From: Siphonodentalium dalli
Lineage: Eukaryota > Mollusca > Scaphopoda > Gadilida > Siphonodentaliidae
Assembly (NCBI GenBank): GCA_032622095.1
Contig: CP136067.1
Location: forward strand, 39,041,549 to 39,105,548
Direction: 5' to 3'
DNA: 64,000 nucleotides
Shown here: piece after piece, positions 45,804-59,600 of the stretch
Numbering within the stretch: the first letter of the stretch is position 1
Layout: each line of letters starts with the position of its first letter
Position numbers and translations under genes: made by a program
The notes under the pieces: model-generated
Databases searched by the model: none
Seen by the model: only the letters and a program-made list of their open reading frames with translations
Told to the model about the DNA's origin: nothing

Positions 45804-48800
45804 TAATATTTAAAACCCAATTATCATCTTTTATCGAACTAATGTGTTTATGATGTTCATGTATCATATTATAACATCTATGGATACGCAGTTGTAAATA
45901 AATACATACTTCATTATTGTTGGAACGGATTAATCGCGACAAACAGAATGACAATTGACAAGGTGAGCCACTACTTATATCCCATGACTGATATAATCAT
46001 GTTTTATGATGCTATTTGAATATACAATTTATGAGAAAACGTATAACACTGTTAAGCAAGAGCATTCTCTATCCCCAACAAATATCCACAGCATACAGAG
46101 GGGTTATCATCGCATTAACCTGGGCAACGCCGGGTAAACCTGCTAGTAGTCAATATAATCATAATTGAAGTCGGCTAGCCTATTTATTCATATTAGAACA
46201 TTTCATTGTCTGTGTCACAAGTTTATTGCCATCCATGCTGATCCATGCTGTATTCAACAATTGTGTGTTGTTATCTGTGTCCACTGCCAGAATGTGCATA
46301 CACACTGTACCACCAACATAACACATGAGAAAATTGTACTAACTTTCTAACATGTTGTTTGTATTTTGCACACTCCACAGTACCACAGTATGAGACAATG
46401 AATATCCAATAGCCATCCATATGGATAGTTTAGTAAAAGTAATCAAAAAGTTATCAAAATGTAATCATGATTACAGGTACATTTGAAAGTAATCGATTAC
46501 GATTACGACTACTTGTAATCAAGAAATTTCATGATTACTGATTGCAGACGATTACTCCAAATTGTGTAATCGATTACTTTGATTACGATTACTGATTACG
46601 ATTACCCCAACCCTGGTACATACATCTATTCACGATTTCAGAATCTGCTCCAAAATACGACGATTATACACTCAAACTGAAGGAAGAAAAAGAAATGGAA
46701 AACTGTCTAGTCGTAAACATGAACTAGTTGGCCGGTATTAAAGTCGTTTTTGTTGCAAATATACCAAAATAATATCATTTCCATTTGTAAAAATATTCAC
46801 AATTTAAATGATTTTACGAATTTAAATGAAAAAGAGAGAATATTGAGTAAAACATTTAATTTTGTGTGCAAAACAATATTAATTTTCTCCAGAAATAAGA
46901 CAAACGCTCTTTGTTGCTGCCATATCAGGGATAGAATGAGGAACACCCTTTTTTGGTCCATGTCGTGCGAATGGCTGTTTTTTTCAATGCATCTTTTGTG
47001 GTTACATAATGCCCGTAGAAAAGTAGTTAAGATATGTATCGACCTATTCCGATACGAGTAAAATTCAAAAGCTAATAATATTTTGTGTATGTTGAAGCGC
47101 AAACCGCCATGTGGCTTTACATTATTATTAAATCAGGCTGTTAACCCATGTAATGCTGTACAATATACCGTCTGGAAAAACTTGAAGGATGTTGTTTCGG
47201 AATGTGGCACTTTTATATGTAAAAGCCATCCATATTTAGCCAGCAGTCCAGATTGAATAGTAAGTGCTTCGAAAGTAGTTGAAGTTAACTTAAATGCCCC
47301 TATTATGCACGAAACACCACGATTTCGCCAGAAACAGTTAACTACATTTTAAATGTTAATCAGAAATTGTCTTTGAAAATCTCCGATAAATATTTCTACC
47401 AGGTCCAGGGTCAGTTGTTGTGTAGGGGGGGGATGTGATTTTATCGTCTACACATTTATTGACTTCAAAGTGATCAATATTAAAAGAGATGATAAGTTTA
47501 TATAAAAATGCACTGCTGAAGGATTGTCCTTGAATTTATGAATACTGAAAGACGGAACTTTCTTGAATGAAGATTCCTCTGTTTGGGCTGTGGCACTGAA
47601 TGATGATAATACATGTAGTCCTGTGTCAATAACATCAGTGTCATCAATCGGCAGATCCACATATATAGAATTTCTACGTTATGTTATGAAAACTCGCTTG
47701 ACTTTAAGAAATGAACTCAACAGTATTTAAATAAGTATAGCACATATCAAGCTACATGTACTTCAATATAGAGGAATTGAACTTGTATTACATTAGATCA
47801 GTTATTAAGCAAAATCAACAAAGAGCGTTGCTTATTTCATTAGCATTGTCCAGTACGGCTTCATTACAATGTTTATTAATAATTTATGAATTCTTGAAAT
47901 AGCGAAAATATGACATGCAGATAGGTAAATTAATGTTTTTGGTTATATACCGGTATAATGTTACATTGTTAGTTGGATATTTACAAATACATATGGTTAT
48001 GTAAATTACTTATATTAAAGAGAATATAGATTCAAATGATTCGAGGCCAAATTGACTCCATTGTTTTATTCATATCCATATACAGGTCATATAACAGAAA
48101 GAGGATTTTTGGTATTCACCATAACCGGCTTGAACTAATATCTAGAAAGTAGTGTTATCGTTCATTCGACCAGGCTTTAAATTTCATATCCAGAATATAT
48201 GTCAGTTAAGAGTCATATCACATGAAATTTAACTGAATGATGATAATACATGTAGTCCTGTGTCAATAACATCAGTGTCATCAATCGGCATATCCACAGG
48301 TATAGTCAAAATATATATATCATGCAAGCCAAATTTTAACTCACACAAACGTTTCCATATTTGACAGTTTATATGTTTTCATTAAAAAAAACATACTTTT
48401 GTCATATCTGGCTAGAAATTGGTCATCAGTGAAATGTATGGCACAAACAGAGGCAAATTCAACAGGTTCCCATTTGTCATTTCTCTTGATTGGCACGTTA
48501 CTCCGTCGAATGGCGATTATCCATTTATCACGAAGCTGTAAAGTGGCTTCATTGGCAGATTTTGGAAATAAAATGTCCACCGCGATTGTTGCAGAAAATT
48601 GCACAAAATTGTCCTGGCATTTTCTGTGAATATTGAGTTGAAGATAGCTAGATATTAATAATAATCAGGCGTAATACATCTCCTTCGTTGTAAATCCAAC
48701 GCGGAAGTGAATAGCCATTGACATAACCGGAAATTGATATATCTGTTGGTGCGCCCCGTAGCGGCCGCTGGCGTTAAGGGAAATAACCACAAAAAGATAG

Positions 48801-50991
48801 CCCATTGGGCTATCTCATTCCGGGGACGTAACTCGTGGTCATCAGCCCAAGACACTCCCGGTAGAGTCTCGCGTACAATGGATACTGCTGTTCTAGACTA
48901 ATATCAGGGTGTTGAGACTGTTGTGTCGGCGAGTTTATGTGCGAAAATACCGCCCCTTTGTGGGAGTTGCGTGTGTTATTATATAAACGGTGATTGTTGT
49001 TCAAGGATATATCGGAAATGGCGATCAGTAAACACGAAATATGAGTCGGTGAAACAATAGGCGCTAGATTCCGCCTGGAACAGACAAAATCATATTCACG
49101 GCTAAAGGGTTTATATGTTTACTAAGCCCGAGGACAGAATATACTAACACGAATTTATCGCATAGAGAACTATAAAATGGAAACCTTGTACATACTACAT
49201 ACATCTATTCACGATTTCAGAATCTGCTCCAACATACGACGATTATACACTCAAACAACTGAAGGAAGAACTGCGAAAAAGAAATGGAAAACTGTCTAGT
49301 CGTAAACATGAACTAGTTGACCGGTATTAAAGTCGTTTTTGTTGCAAATATACCAAAATAATATCATTTCCATTTGTAAAAATATTCACAATTTAAATGA
49401 TTTTACGAATTTAAATGAAAAAGAGAGAATATTGAGTAAATCATTTAATTTTGTGTGCAAACAAATATTAATTTTCTCCCGAAATAAGACAAACGCTCTT
49501 TGTTGCTGCCATATCAGGGATAGAATGAGGAACACCTTTTTTTTGTCCATGTCGTGCGAATGGCTTTTTTTCCCCAATGCATCTTTTATGGTTACATAAT
49601 GCCCGTAGAAAAGTAGTTAAGATATGTATCGACCTATTCCGATACGAGTAAAATTCAAAAGCTAATAATATTTTGTGTATGTTGAAGCGCAAACCGCCAT
49701 GTGGCTTTACATTATTATTAAATCAGGCTGTTAACCCATGTAATGCTGTAAAATATACCGTCTGGCAAAAGTTGAAGGATGTTGTTTCGGAATGTGGCAC
49801 TTTTACATGTAAAAGCCATCCATATTTAGCCAGCAGTCCAGATTGAATAGTTAGTGCTTCGAAAGTAGTTGAAGTTAACTTAAATGCCCCTATTATGCAC
49901 GAAACACCACGATTTCGCCAGAAACAGTTAACTACATTTTAAATGTTAATCAGAAATTGTCTTTGAAAATCTCCGATAAATATTTCTACCAGGTCCAGGA
50001 TCAGTTGTTGTGTAGGGGAGGAAAGAATGTGATTTTATCGTCTACACATTTATTGACTTCAAAGTGATCAATATTAAAAGAGATGATAAGTTTATATAAA
50101 AATGCACTGCTGAAGGATTGTCCTTGAATTTATGAATACTGAAAGACGGAACTTTCTTGAATGAAGATTCCTCTGTTTGGGCTGTGGCACTGCATGATGA
50201 TAATACATGTAGTCCTGTGTCAATAACATCAGTGTCATCAATCGGCAGATCCACATATATAGAATTTCTACGTTATGTTATGAAAACTCGCTTGAATTTA
50301 CGAAATGAACTCAACAGTATTTAAATAAGTATAGCACATATCAAGCTACATGTACTTCAATATAGAGGAATTGAACTTGTATTACATTAGATCAGTTATT
50401 AAGCAAAATCAATAAAGAGCGTTGTTTATTTCATTAGCATTGTCCAGTACGGCTTCATTACAATGTTTATTAATAATTTATGAATTCTTGAAATAGCGAA
50501 AATATGACATGCAGATAGGTAAATGAATGTTTTTGGTTATATACCGGTATAATGTTACATTGTTAGTTGGATATTTACAAATACATATGGTTATGTAAAT
50601 TACTTATTTTAAAGAGAATATAGATTCAAATGATTCGAGGCCAAATTGACTCCATTGTTTTATTCATTTCCATATACAGGTCATATAACAGAAAGAGGAT
50701 TTTTGGTATTCACCATAACCGGCTTGAACTAATATCTAGAAAATAGTGTTATCGTTCATTCGACCAGACTTTAAATTTCATAACCAGAATGTATGTCAGT
50801 TAAGAGTCATGTCACATGAAATTTAACTGAATGATGATAATACATGTAGTCCTGTGTCAATAACATCAGTGTCATCAATCGGCATATCCACAGATATAGT
50901 CAAAATATATATATCATGCAAGCCAAATTTTAACTCACACATACGTTTCCATATTTAACAGTTTATATGTTTTCATAAAAAAACAACATAC

Positions 50992-51215
50992 TTTTGTCAT
51001 ATCTGGCTAGAAATTGGTCATCAGTGAAATGTATGGCACAAACAACGGCAAATTCAACAGGTTCCCATTTGTCATTTCTCTTGATTGGCACGTTACTCCG
51101 TCGAATGGCGATTATCCATTTCTCACGAAGCTGTAAAGTGGCTTCATTGGCAGATTTTGGAAATAAAATGTCCACCGCGATTGTTGCAGTACATTGCACA
51201 AAATTGTCCTGGCAT
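50992..51215 (-). pseudogene. THAP zinc-finger domain exon, frameshifted
   Basis: THAP domains are C2CH DNA-binding modules found in host factors and in P-element and Kolobok transposases. From ATG 51215 one frame gives 'MPGQFCAMYCNNRGG' (the CxxxC half). After a frame change near 51160-51180 the rest follows as 'FPKSANEATL', 'LREKWIIAIRR' and 'VCAIHFTDDQF' (the C-x2-H half). A strong splice donor GTATGT follows at 50991-50986, so this was a first exon. The same frame break is in every unit, so it predates amplification. Equivalents start at about 33890, 36488, 48620, 53810, 56406, 57474 and 60070. Confidence 0.75.
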
Positions 51216-51390
51216 ATTCTGTGAATATTTAGTTGCAGATAGCTAGATATTAATAATAATCAGGCGTAATACATCTCCTTCGTTGTAAATCCAACGCGGA
51301 AGTGAATAGCCATTGACATAACCGGACATTGATATATATGTTGGTGCGCCCCGTAGAGGCCGCTGGCGTTAAGGGAAATAACCACAAAAA

Positions 51391-51409
51391 GATAGCCCAT
51401 TGGGCTATC
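51391..51409. repeat. 9-bp perfect hairpin in the inter-exon region
   Basis: GATAGCCCA-t-TGGGCTATC, present in each full unit (for example 34066, 36665, 48797, 53986, 57650) but absent from U6 and U8, where LINE sequence replaces it. Confidence 0.8.
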
Positions 51410-51815
51410 TCATTCCGGGGACGTAACTCGTGGTCATCAGCCCAAGACACTCCCGGTAGAGTCTCGCGTACAATGGATACTGCTGTTCTAGACTAATATC
51501 AGGGTGTTGAGACTGTTGTGTCGGCGAGTTTATGTGCGAAAATACCGCCCCTTTGTGGGAGTTGCGTGTGTTATTATATAAACGGTGATTGTTGTTCAAG
51601 GATATATCGGAAATGGCGATCAGTAAACACGAAATATGAGTCGGTGAAACAATAGGCGCTAGATTCCGCCTGAAACAGACAAAATCATATTCACGGCTAA
51701 AGGGTTTATATGTTTACTAAGCCCGAGGACAGAATATACTAACACGAATTTATCGCATAGAGAACTATAAAATGGAAACCTTGTACATACTACATACATC
51801 TATTCACGATTTCAG

Positions 51816-51918
51816 AATCAGCTCCAACATACGACGATTATACACTCAAACAACTGAAGGAAGAACTGCGAAAAAGAAATGGAAAACTGTCTAGTCGTAA
51901 ACATGAACTAGTTGACCG
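51816..51918 (+). pseudogene. SAP-domain exon fragment
   Basis: SAP is a helix-turn-helix DNA-binding motif. The exon is bounded by an acceptor 'cacgatttcAG' (51814-51815) and a donor-like GTATTA (51919). It encodes 'YDDYTLKQLKEELRKRNGKL' followed by 'SSRKHELVDR', a good match to the SAP consensus. Without splicing it ends two codons later (TAA). Copies lie near 34495, 46643, 49221, 54411 and 58075; in the 46643 copy part of 'KQLKEEL' is deleted. The parent gene is not in the window; the rest of it is not recognised in the unit. Confidence 0.7.
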
Positions 51919-52636
51919 GTATTAAAGTCGTTTTTGTTGCAAATATACCAAAATAATATCATTTCCATTTGTAAAAATATTCACAATTTAAATGATTTTA
52001 CGAATTTAAATGAAAAAGAGAGAATATTGAGTAAATCATTTAATTTTGTGTGCAAACAAATATTAATTTTCTCCCGAAATAAGACAAACGCTCTTTGTTG
52101 CTGCCATATCAGGGATAGAATGAGGAACACCCTTTTTTTGTCCATGTCGTGCGAATGGCTTTTTTTCCCCAATGCATCTTTTATGGTTACATAATGCCCG
52201 TAGAAAAGTAGTTAAGATATGTATCGACCTATTCCGATACGAGTAAAATTCAAAAGCTAATAATATTTTGTGTATGTTGAAGCGCAAACCGCCATGTGGC
52301 TTTACATTATTATTAAATCAGGCTGTTAACCCATGTAATGCTGTAAAATATACCGTCTGGCAAAAGTTGAAGGATGTTGTTTCGGAATGTGGCACTTTTA
52401 CATGTAAAAGCCATCCATATTTAGCCAGCAGTCCAGATTGAATAGTTAGTGCTTCGAAAGTAGTTGAAGTTAACTTAAATGCCCCTATTATGCACGAAAC
52501 ACCACGATTTCGCCAGAAACAGTTAACTACATTTTAAATGTTAATCAGAAATTGTCTTTGAAAATCTCCGATAAATATTTCTACCAGGTCCAGGATCAGT
52601 TGTTGTGTAGGGGAGGAAAGAATGTGATTTTATCGT

Positions 52637-52849
52637 CTACACATTTATTGACTTCAAAGTGATCAATATTAAAAGAGATGATAAGTTTATATAAAAATGC
52701 ACTGCTGAAGGATTGTCCTTGAATTTATGAATACTGAAAGACGGAACTTTCTTGAATGAAGATTCCTCTGTTTGGGCTGTGGCACTGCATGATGATAATA
52801 CATGTAGTCCTGTGTCAATAACATCAGTGTCATCAATCGGCAGATCCAC
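52637..52849 (-). pseudogene. Conserved minus-strand open fragment of unknown type (70 aa)
   Basis: A frame starting 'DLPIDDTDVIDTGLHVLSS' then 'CSATAQTEESSFKKVPSF', kept open in all full units (35315, 47448, 50042, 55233, 58801). The first ~22 codons are duplicated just downstream of the THAP exon in each unit. It may be a further exon of the THAP gene. No clean acceptor was found, so this is uncertain. Confidence 0.4.
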
Positions 52850-55800
52850 ATATATATAATTTCTACGTTATGTTATGAAAACTCGCTTGAATTTACGAAA
52901 TGAACTCAACAGTATTTAAATAAGTATAGCACATATCAAGCTACACGTACTTCAATATAGAGGAATTGAACTTGTATTACATTAGATCAGTTATTAAGCA
53001 AAATCAATAAAGAGCGTTGTTTATTTCATTAGCATTGTCCAGTACGGCTTCATTACAATGTTTATTAATAATTTATGAATTCTTGAAATAGCGAAAATAT
53101 GACATGCAGATAGGTAAATGAATGTTTTTGGTAATATACCGGTATAATGTTACATTGTTAGTTGGATATTTACAAATACATATGGTTATGTAAATTACTT
53201 ATTTTAAAGAGAATATAGATTCAAATGATTCGAGGCCAAATTGACTCCATTGTTTTATTCATTTCCATATACAGGTCATATAACAGAAAGAGGATTTTTG
53301 GTATTCACCATAACCGGCTTGAACTAATATCTAGAAAATAGTGTTATCGTTCATTCGACCAGACTTTAAATTTCATAACCAGAATGTATGTCAGTTAAGA
53401 GTCATGTCACATGAAATTTAACTGAATGATGATAATACATGTAGTCCTGTGTCAATAACATCAGTGTCATCAATCGGCATATCCACAGATATAGTCAAAA
53501 TATATATATCATGCAAGCCAAATTTTAACTCACACATACGTTTCCATATTTAACAGTTTATATGTTTTCATAAAAAAACAACATACTTTTGTCATATCTG
53601 GCTAGAAATTGGTCATCAGTGAAATGTATGGCACAAACAACGGCAAATTCAACAGGTTCCCATTTGTCATTTCTCTTGATTGGCACGTTACTCCGTCGAA
53701 TGGCGATTATCCATTTCTCACGAAGCTGTAAAGTGGCTTCATTGGCAGATTTTGGAAATAAAATGTCCACCGCGATTGTTGCAGTACATTGCACAAAATT
53801 GTCCTGGCATATTCTGTGAATATTTAGTTGCAGATAGCTAGATATTAATAATAATCAGGCGTAATACATCTCCTTCGTTGTAAATCCAACGCGGAAGTGA
53901 ATAGCCATTGACATAACCGGAAATTGATATATATGTTGGTGCGCCCCGTAGCGGCCGCTGGCGTTAAGGGAAATAACCACAAAAAGATAGCCCATTGGGC
54001 TATCTCATTCCGGGGACGTAACTCGTGGTCATCAGCCCAAGACACTCCCGGTAGAGTCTCGCGTACAATGGATACTGCTGTTCTAGACTAATATCAGGGT
54101 GTTGAGACTGTTGTGTCGGCGAGTTTATGTGCGAAAATACCGCCCCTTTGTGGGAGTTGCGTGTGTTATTATATAAACGGTGATTGTTGTTCAAGGATAT
54201 ATCGGAAATGGCGATCAGTAAACACGAAATATGAGTCGGTGAAACAATAGGCGCTAGATTCCGCCTGGAACAGACAAAATCATATTCACGGCTAAAGGGT
54301 TTATATGTTTACTAAGCCCGAGGACAGAATATACTAACACGAATTTATCGCATAGAGAACTATAAAATGGAAACCTTGTACATACTACATACATCTATTC
54401 ACGATTTCAGAATCTGCTCCAACATACGACGAGTATACACTCAAACAACTGAAGGAAGAACTGCGAAAAAGAAATGGAAAACTGTCTAGTCGTAAACATG
54501 AACTAGTTGACCGGTATTAAAGTCGTTTTTGTTGCAAATATACCAAAATAATATCATTTCCATTTGTAAAAATATTCACAATTTAAATGATTTTACGAAT
54601 TTAAATGAAAAAGAGAGAATATTGAGTAAATCATTTAATTTTGTGTGCAAACAAATATTAATTTTCTCCCGAAATAAGACAAACGCTCTTTGTTGCTGCC
54701 ATATCAGGGATAGAATGAGGAACACCCTTTTTTTGTCCATGTCGTGCGAATGGCTTTTTTTTTCCCAATGCATCTTTTATGGTTACATAATGCCCGTAGA
54801 AAAGTAGTTAAGATATGTATCGACCTATTCCGATACGAGTAAAATTCAAAAGCTAATAATATTTTGTGTATGTTGAAGCGCAAACCGCCATGTGGCTTTA
54901 CATTATTATTAAATCAGGCTGTTAACCCATGTAGTGCTGTAAAATATACCGTCTGGCAAAAGTTGAAGGATGTTGTTTCGGAATGTGGCACTTTTACATG
55001 TAAAAGCCATCCATATTTAGCCAGCAGTCCAGATTGAATAGTTAGTGCTTCGAAAGTAGTTGAAGTTAACTTAAATGCCCCTATTATGCACGAAACACCA
55101 CGATTTCGCCAGAAACAGTTAACTACATTTTAAATGTTAATCAGAAATTGTCTTTGAAAATCTCCGATAAATATTTCTACCAGGTCCAGGATCAGTTGTT
55201 GTCTAGGGGAGGAAAGAATGTGATTTTATCGTCTACACATTTATTGACTTCAAAGTGATCAATATTAAAAGAGATGATAAGTTTATATAAAAATGCACTG
55301 CTGAAGGATTGTCCTTGAATTTATGAATACTGAAAGACGGAACTTTCTTGAATGAAGATTCCTCTGTTTGGGCTGTGGCACTGCATGATGATAATACATG
55401 TAGTCCTGTGTCAATAACATCAGTGTCATCAATCGGCAGATCCACATATATAGAATTTCTACGTTATGTTATGAAAACTCGCTTGAATTTACGAAATGAA
55501 CTCAACAGTATTTAAATAAGTATAGCACATATCAAGCTACATGTACTTCAATATAGAGGAATTGAACTTGTATTACATTAGATCAGTTATTAAGCAAAAT
55601 CAATAAAGAGCGTTGTTTATTTCATTAGCATTGTCCAGTACGGCTTCATTACAATGTTTATTAATAATTTATGAATTCTTGAAATAGCGAAAATATGACA
55701 TGCAGATAGGTAAATGAATGTATTTGGTTATATACCGGTATAATGTTACATTGTTAGTTGGATATTTACAAATACATATGGTTATGTAAATTACTTATTT

Positions 55801-56576
55801 TAAAGAGAATATAGATTCAAATGATTCGAGGCCAAATTGACTCCATTGTTTTATTCATTTCCATATACAGGTCATATAACAGAAAGAGGATTTTTGGTAT
55901 TCACCATAACCGGCTTGAACTAATATCTAGAAAATAGTGTTATCGTTCATTCGACCAGACTTTAAATTTCATAACCAGAATGTATGTCAGTTAAGAGTCA
56001 TGTCACATGAAATTTAACTGAATGATGATAATACATGTAGTCCTGTGTCAATAACATCAGTGTCATCAATCGGCATATCCACAGATATAGGCAAAATATA
56101 TATATCATGCAAGCCAAATTTTAACTCACACATACGTTTCCATATTTAACAGTTTATATGTTTTCATAAAAAAACAACATACTTTTGTCATATCTGGCTA
56201 GAAATTGGTCATCAGTGAAATGTATGGCACAAACAACGGCAAATTCAACAGGTTCCCATTTGTCATATCTCTTGATTGGCACGTTACTCCGTCGAATGGC
56301 GATTATCCATTTCTCACGAAGCTGTAAAGTGGCTTCATTGGCAGATTTTGGAAATAAAATGTCCACCGCGATTGTTGCAGTACATTGCACAAAATTGTCC
56401 TGGCATATTCTGTGAATATTTAGTTGCAGATAGCTAGATATTAATAATAATCAGGCGTAATACATCTCCTTCGTTGTAAATCCAACGCGGAAGTGAATAG
56501 CCATTGACATAACCGGAAATTGATATATCTGTTGGTGCGCCCCGTAGCGGCCGCTGGCGTTAAGAGAAATAACCAC

Positions 56577-56669
56577 TTGTTGTGTAGTTTCCGGCCGCAG
56601 GCCGGTTAGGATGGTCGGAATGCATTGTGCAGTTCCCTTCACCCTTTCTTTAATTCTTCGATGAAAATC
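56577..56669 (-). mobile_element. 93-bp LINE 3'-end remnant inside array unit U6
   Basis: Identical by eye to the LINE 3' end at 60241-60333 and joined to the same array position ('aaataaccac|ttgttgtgtag'). On the right it switches back to array sequence at AAAATC, a 6-bp word present in both LINE ('gatgaaaatcgg') and unit ('gcaaaatcaataaag'). Confidence 0.88.
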
Positions 56670-59600
56670 AATAAAGAGCGTTGTTTATTTCATTAGCATT
56701 GTCCAGTACGGCTTCATTACAATGTTTATTAATAATTTATGAATTCTTGAAATAGCGAAAATATGACATGCAGATAGGTAAATGAATGTTTTTGGTAATA
56801 TACCGGTATAATGTTACATTGTTAGTTGGATATTTACAAATACATATGGTTATGTAAATTACTTATTTTAAAGAGAATATAGATTCAAATGATTCGAGGC
56901 CAAATTGACTCCATTGTTTTATTCATTTCCATATACAGGTCATATAACAGAAAGAGGATTTTTGGTATTCACCATAACCGGCTTGAACTAATATCTAGAA
57001 AATAGTGTTATCGTTCATTCGACCAGACTTTAAATTTCATAACCAGAATGTATGTCAGTTAAGAGTCATGTCACATGAAATTTAACTGAATGATGATAAT
57101 ACATGTAGTCCTGTGTCAATAACATCAGTGTCATCAATCGGCATATCCACAGATATAGTCAAAATATATATATCATGCAAGCCAAATTTTAACTCACACA
57201 TACGTTTCCATATTTAACAGTTTATATGTTTTCATAAAAAAACAACATACTTTTGTCATATCTGGCTAGAAATTGGTCATCAGTGAAATGTATGGCACAA
57301 ACAACGGCAAATTCAACAGGTTCCCATTTGTCATTTCTCTTGATTGGCACGTTACTCCGTCGAATGGCGATTATCCATTTCTCACGAAGCTGTAAAGTGG
57401 CTTCATTGGCAGATTTTGGAAATAAAATGTCCACCGCGATTGTTGCAGTACATTGCACAAAATTGTCCTGGCATATTCTGTGAATATTTAGTTGCAGATA
57501 GCTAGATATTAATAATAATCAGGCGTAATACATCTCCTTCGTTGTAAATCCAACGCGGAAGTGAATAGCCATTGACATAACCGGAAATTGATATATATGT
57601 TGGTGCGCCCCGTAGCGGCCGCTGGCGTTAAGGGAAATAACCACAAAAAGATAGCCCATTGGGCTATCTCATTCCGGGGACGTAACTCGTGGTCATCAGC
57701 CCAAGACACTCCCGGTAGAGTCTCGCGTACAATGGATACTGCTGTTCTAGACTAATATCAGGGTGTTGAGACTGTTGTGTCGGCGAGTTTATGTGCGAAA
57801 ATACCGCCCCTTTGTGGGAGTTGCGTGTGTTATTATATAAACGGTGATTGTTGTTCAAGGATATATCGGAAATGGCGATCAGTAAACACGAAATATGAGT
57901 CGGTGAAACAATAGGCGCTAGATTCCGCCTGGAACAGACAAAATCATATTCACGGCTAAAGGGTTTATATGTTTACTAAGCCCGAGGACAGAATATACTA
58001 ACACGAATTTATCGCATAGAGAACTATAAAATGGAAACCTTGTACATACTACATACATCTATTCACGATTTCAGAATCTGCTCCAACATACGACGAGTAT
58101 ACACTCAAACAACTGAAGGAAGAACTGCGAAAAAGAAATGGAAAACTGTCTAGTCGTAAACATGAACTAGTTGACCGGTATTAAAGTCGTTTTTGTTGCA
58201 AATATACCAAAATAATATCATTTCCATTTGTAAAAATATTCACAATTTAAATGATTTTACGAATTTAAATGAAAAAGAGAGAATATTGAGTAAATCATTT
58301 AATTTTGTGTGCAAACAAATATTAATTTTCTCCCGAAATAAGACAAACGCTCTTTGTTGCTGCCATATCAGGGATAGAATGAGGAACACCCTTTTTTTGT
58401 CCATGTCGTGCGAATGGCTTTTTTTTCCCCAATGCATCTTTTATGGTTACATAATGCCCGTAGAAAAGTAGTTAAGATATGTATCGACCTATTCCGATAC
58501 GAGTAAAATTCAAAAGCTAATATTATTTTGTGTATGTTGAAGCGCAAACCGCCATGTGGCTTTACATTATTATTAAATCAGGCTGTTAACCCATGTAGTG
58601 CTGTAAAATATACCGTCTGGCAAAAGTTGAAGGATGTTGTTTCGGAATGTGGCACTTTTACATGTAAAAGCCATCCATATTTAGCCAACAGTCCAGATTG
58701 AATAGTTAGTGCTTCGAAAGTAGTTGAAGTTAACTTAAATGCCCCTATTATGCACGAAACACCACGATTTCGCCAGAAACAGTTAACTACATTTTAAATG
58801 TTAATCAGAAATTGTCTTTGAAAATCTCCGATAAATATTTCTACCAGGTCCAGGATCAGTTGTTGTGTAGGGGAGGAAAGAATGTGATTTTATCGTCCAC
58901 ACATTTATTGACTTCAAAGTGATCAATATTAAAAGAGATGATAAGTTTATATAAAAATGCACTGCTGAAGGATTGTCCTTGAATTTATGAATACTGAAAG
59001 ACGGAACTTTCTTGAATGAAGATTCCTCTGTTTGGGCTGTGGCACTGCATGATGATAATACATGTAGTCCTGTGTCAATAACATCAGTGTCATCAATCGG
59101 CAGATCCACATATATAGAATTTCTACGTTATGTTATGAAAACTCGCTTGAATTTACGAAATGAACTCAACAGTATTTAAATAAGTATAGCACATATCAAG
59201 CTACATGTACTTCAATATAGAGGAATTGAACTTGTATTACATTAGATCAGTTATTAAGCAAAATCAATAAAGAGCGTTGTTTATTTCATTAGCATTGTCC
59301 AGTACGGCTTCATTACAATGTTTATTAATAATTTATGAATTCTTGAAATAGCGAAAATATGACATGCAGATAGGTAAATGAATGTATTTGGTTATATACC
59401 GGTATAATGTTACATTGTTAGTTGGATATTTACAAATACATATGGTTATGTAAATTACTTATTTTAAAGAGAATATAGATTCAAATGATTCGAGGCCAAA
59501 TTGACTCCATTGTTTTATTCATTTCCATATACAGGTCATATAACAGAAAGAGGATTTTTGGTATTCACCATAACCGGCTTGAACTAATATCTAGAAAATA

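Larger units (their letters stand above)
37786..46146 (+). mobile_element. Non-autonomous Helitron, 8.4 kb
   Basis: The 5' end TCTATATTTGCGAATG is followed by (TCTG)n; the 3' end is CTAG (46143-46146), preceded at about 8 nt by the hairpin ACCTGG-gcaacg-CCGGGT. The flanks are A (37785) and T (46147), as expected for Helitron insertion between A and T with no duplication. No Rep/helicase ORF is present. Most of it is three tandem 2.75-kb units. Confidence 0.82.
37052..46615. mobile_element. hAT-like non-autonomous element, split by a Helitron
   Basis: Terminal inverted repeats CAGGGTTGGGG / CCCCAACCCTG, followed inward by repeated GTAATCGATTACGATTAC words on both sides. It interrupts unit U2 of the array at 'catgtacata|...|gtacatacatc'. 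An 8-bp-like duplication GTACATAG/GTACATAC is visible (37042-37049, 46616-46623), but on the left it is 2 nt away from the terminus. Without the Helitron the element would be ~1.2 kb with no coding capacity. Confidence 0.75.
50773..53367. repeat. Representative array unit (U4, 2595 bp)
   Basis: Order along the plus strand: a ~70-bp block also found at 52785-52850; THAP exon on the minus strand; a GC-richer ~600-bp region with a 9-bp hairpin; SAP exon; ~800 bp without recognised content; a minus-strand open fragment (52637-52849); ~500 bp without recognised content. The open frames beginning 'MLQIYQNN' (51934) and their complements recur in all units but show no protein-like features. Confidence 0.85.

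Noticed and set aside
51934-52287. Recurrent frames in each array unit beginning MLQIYQNN (plus strand) and the overlapping minus-strand frames
   Set aside because: They recur only because units are copies. Both strands are open, composition is AT-rich, and they lie where an intron after the SAP exon is expected.
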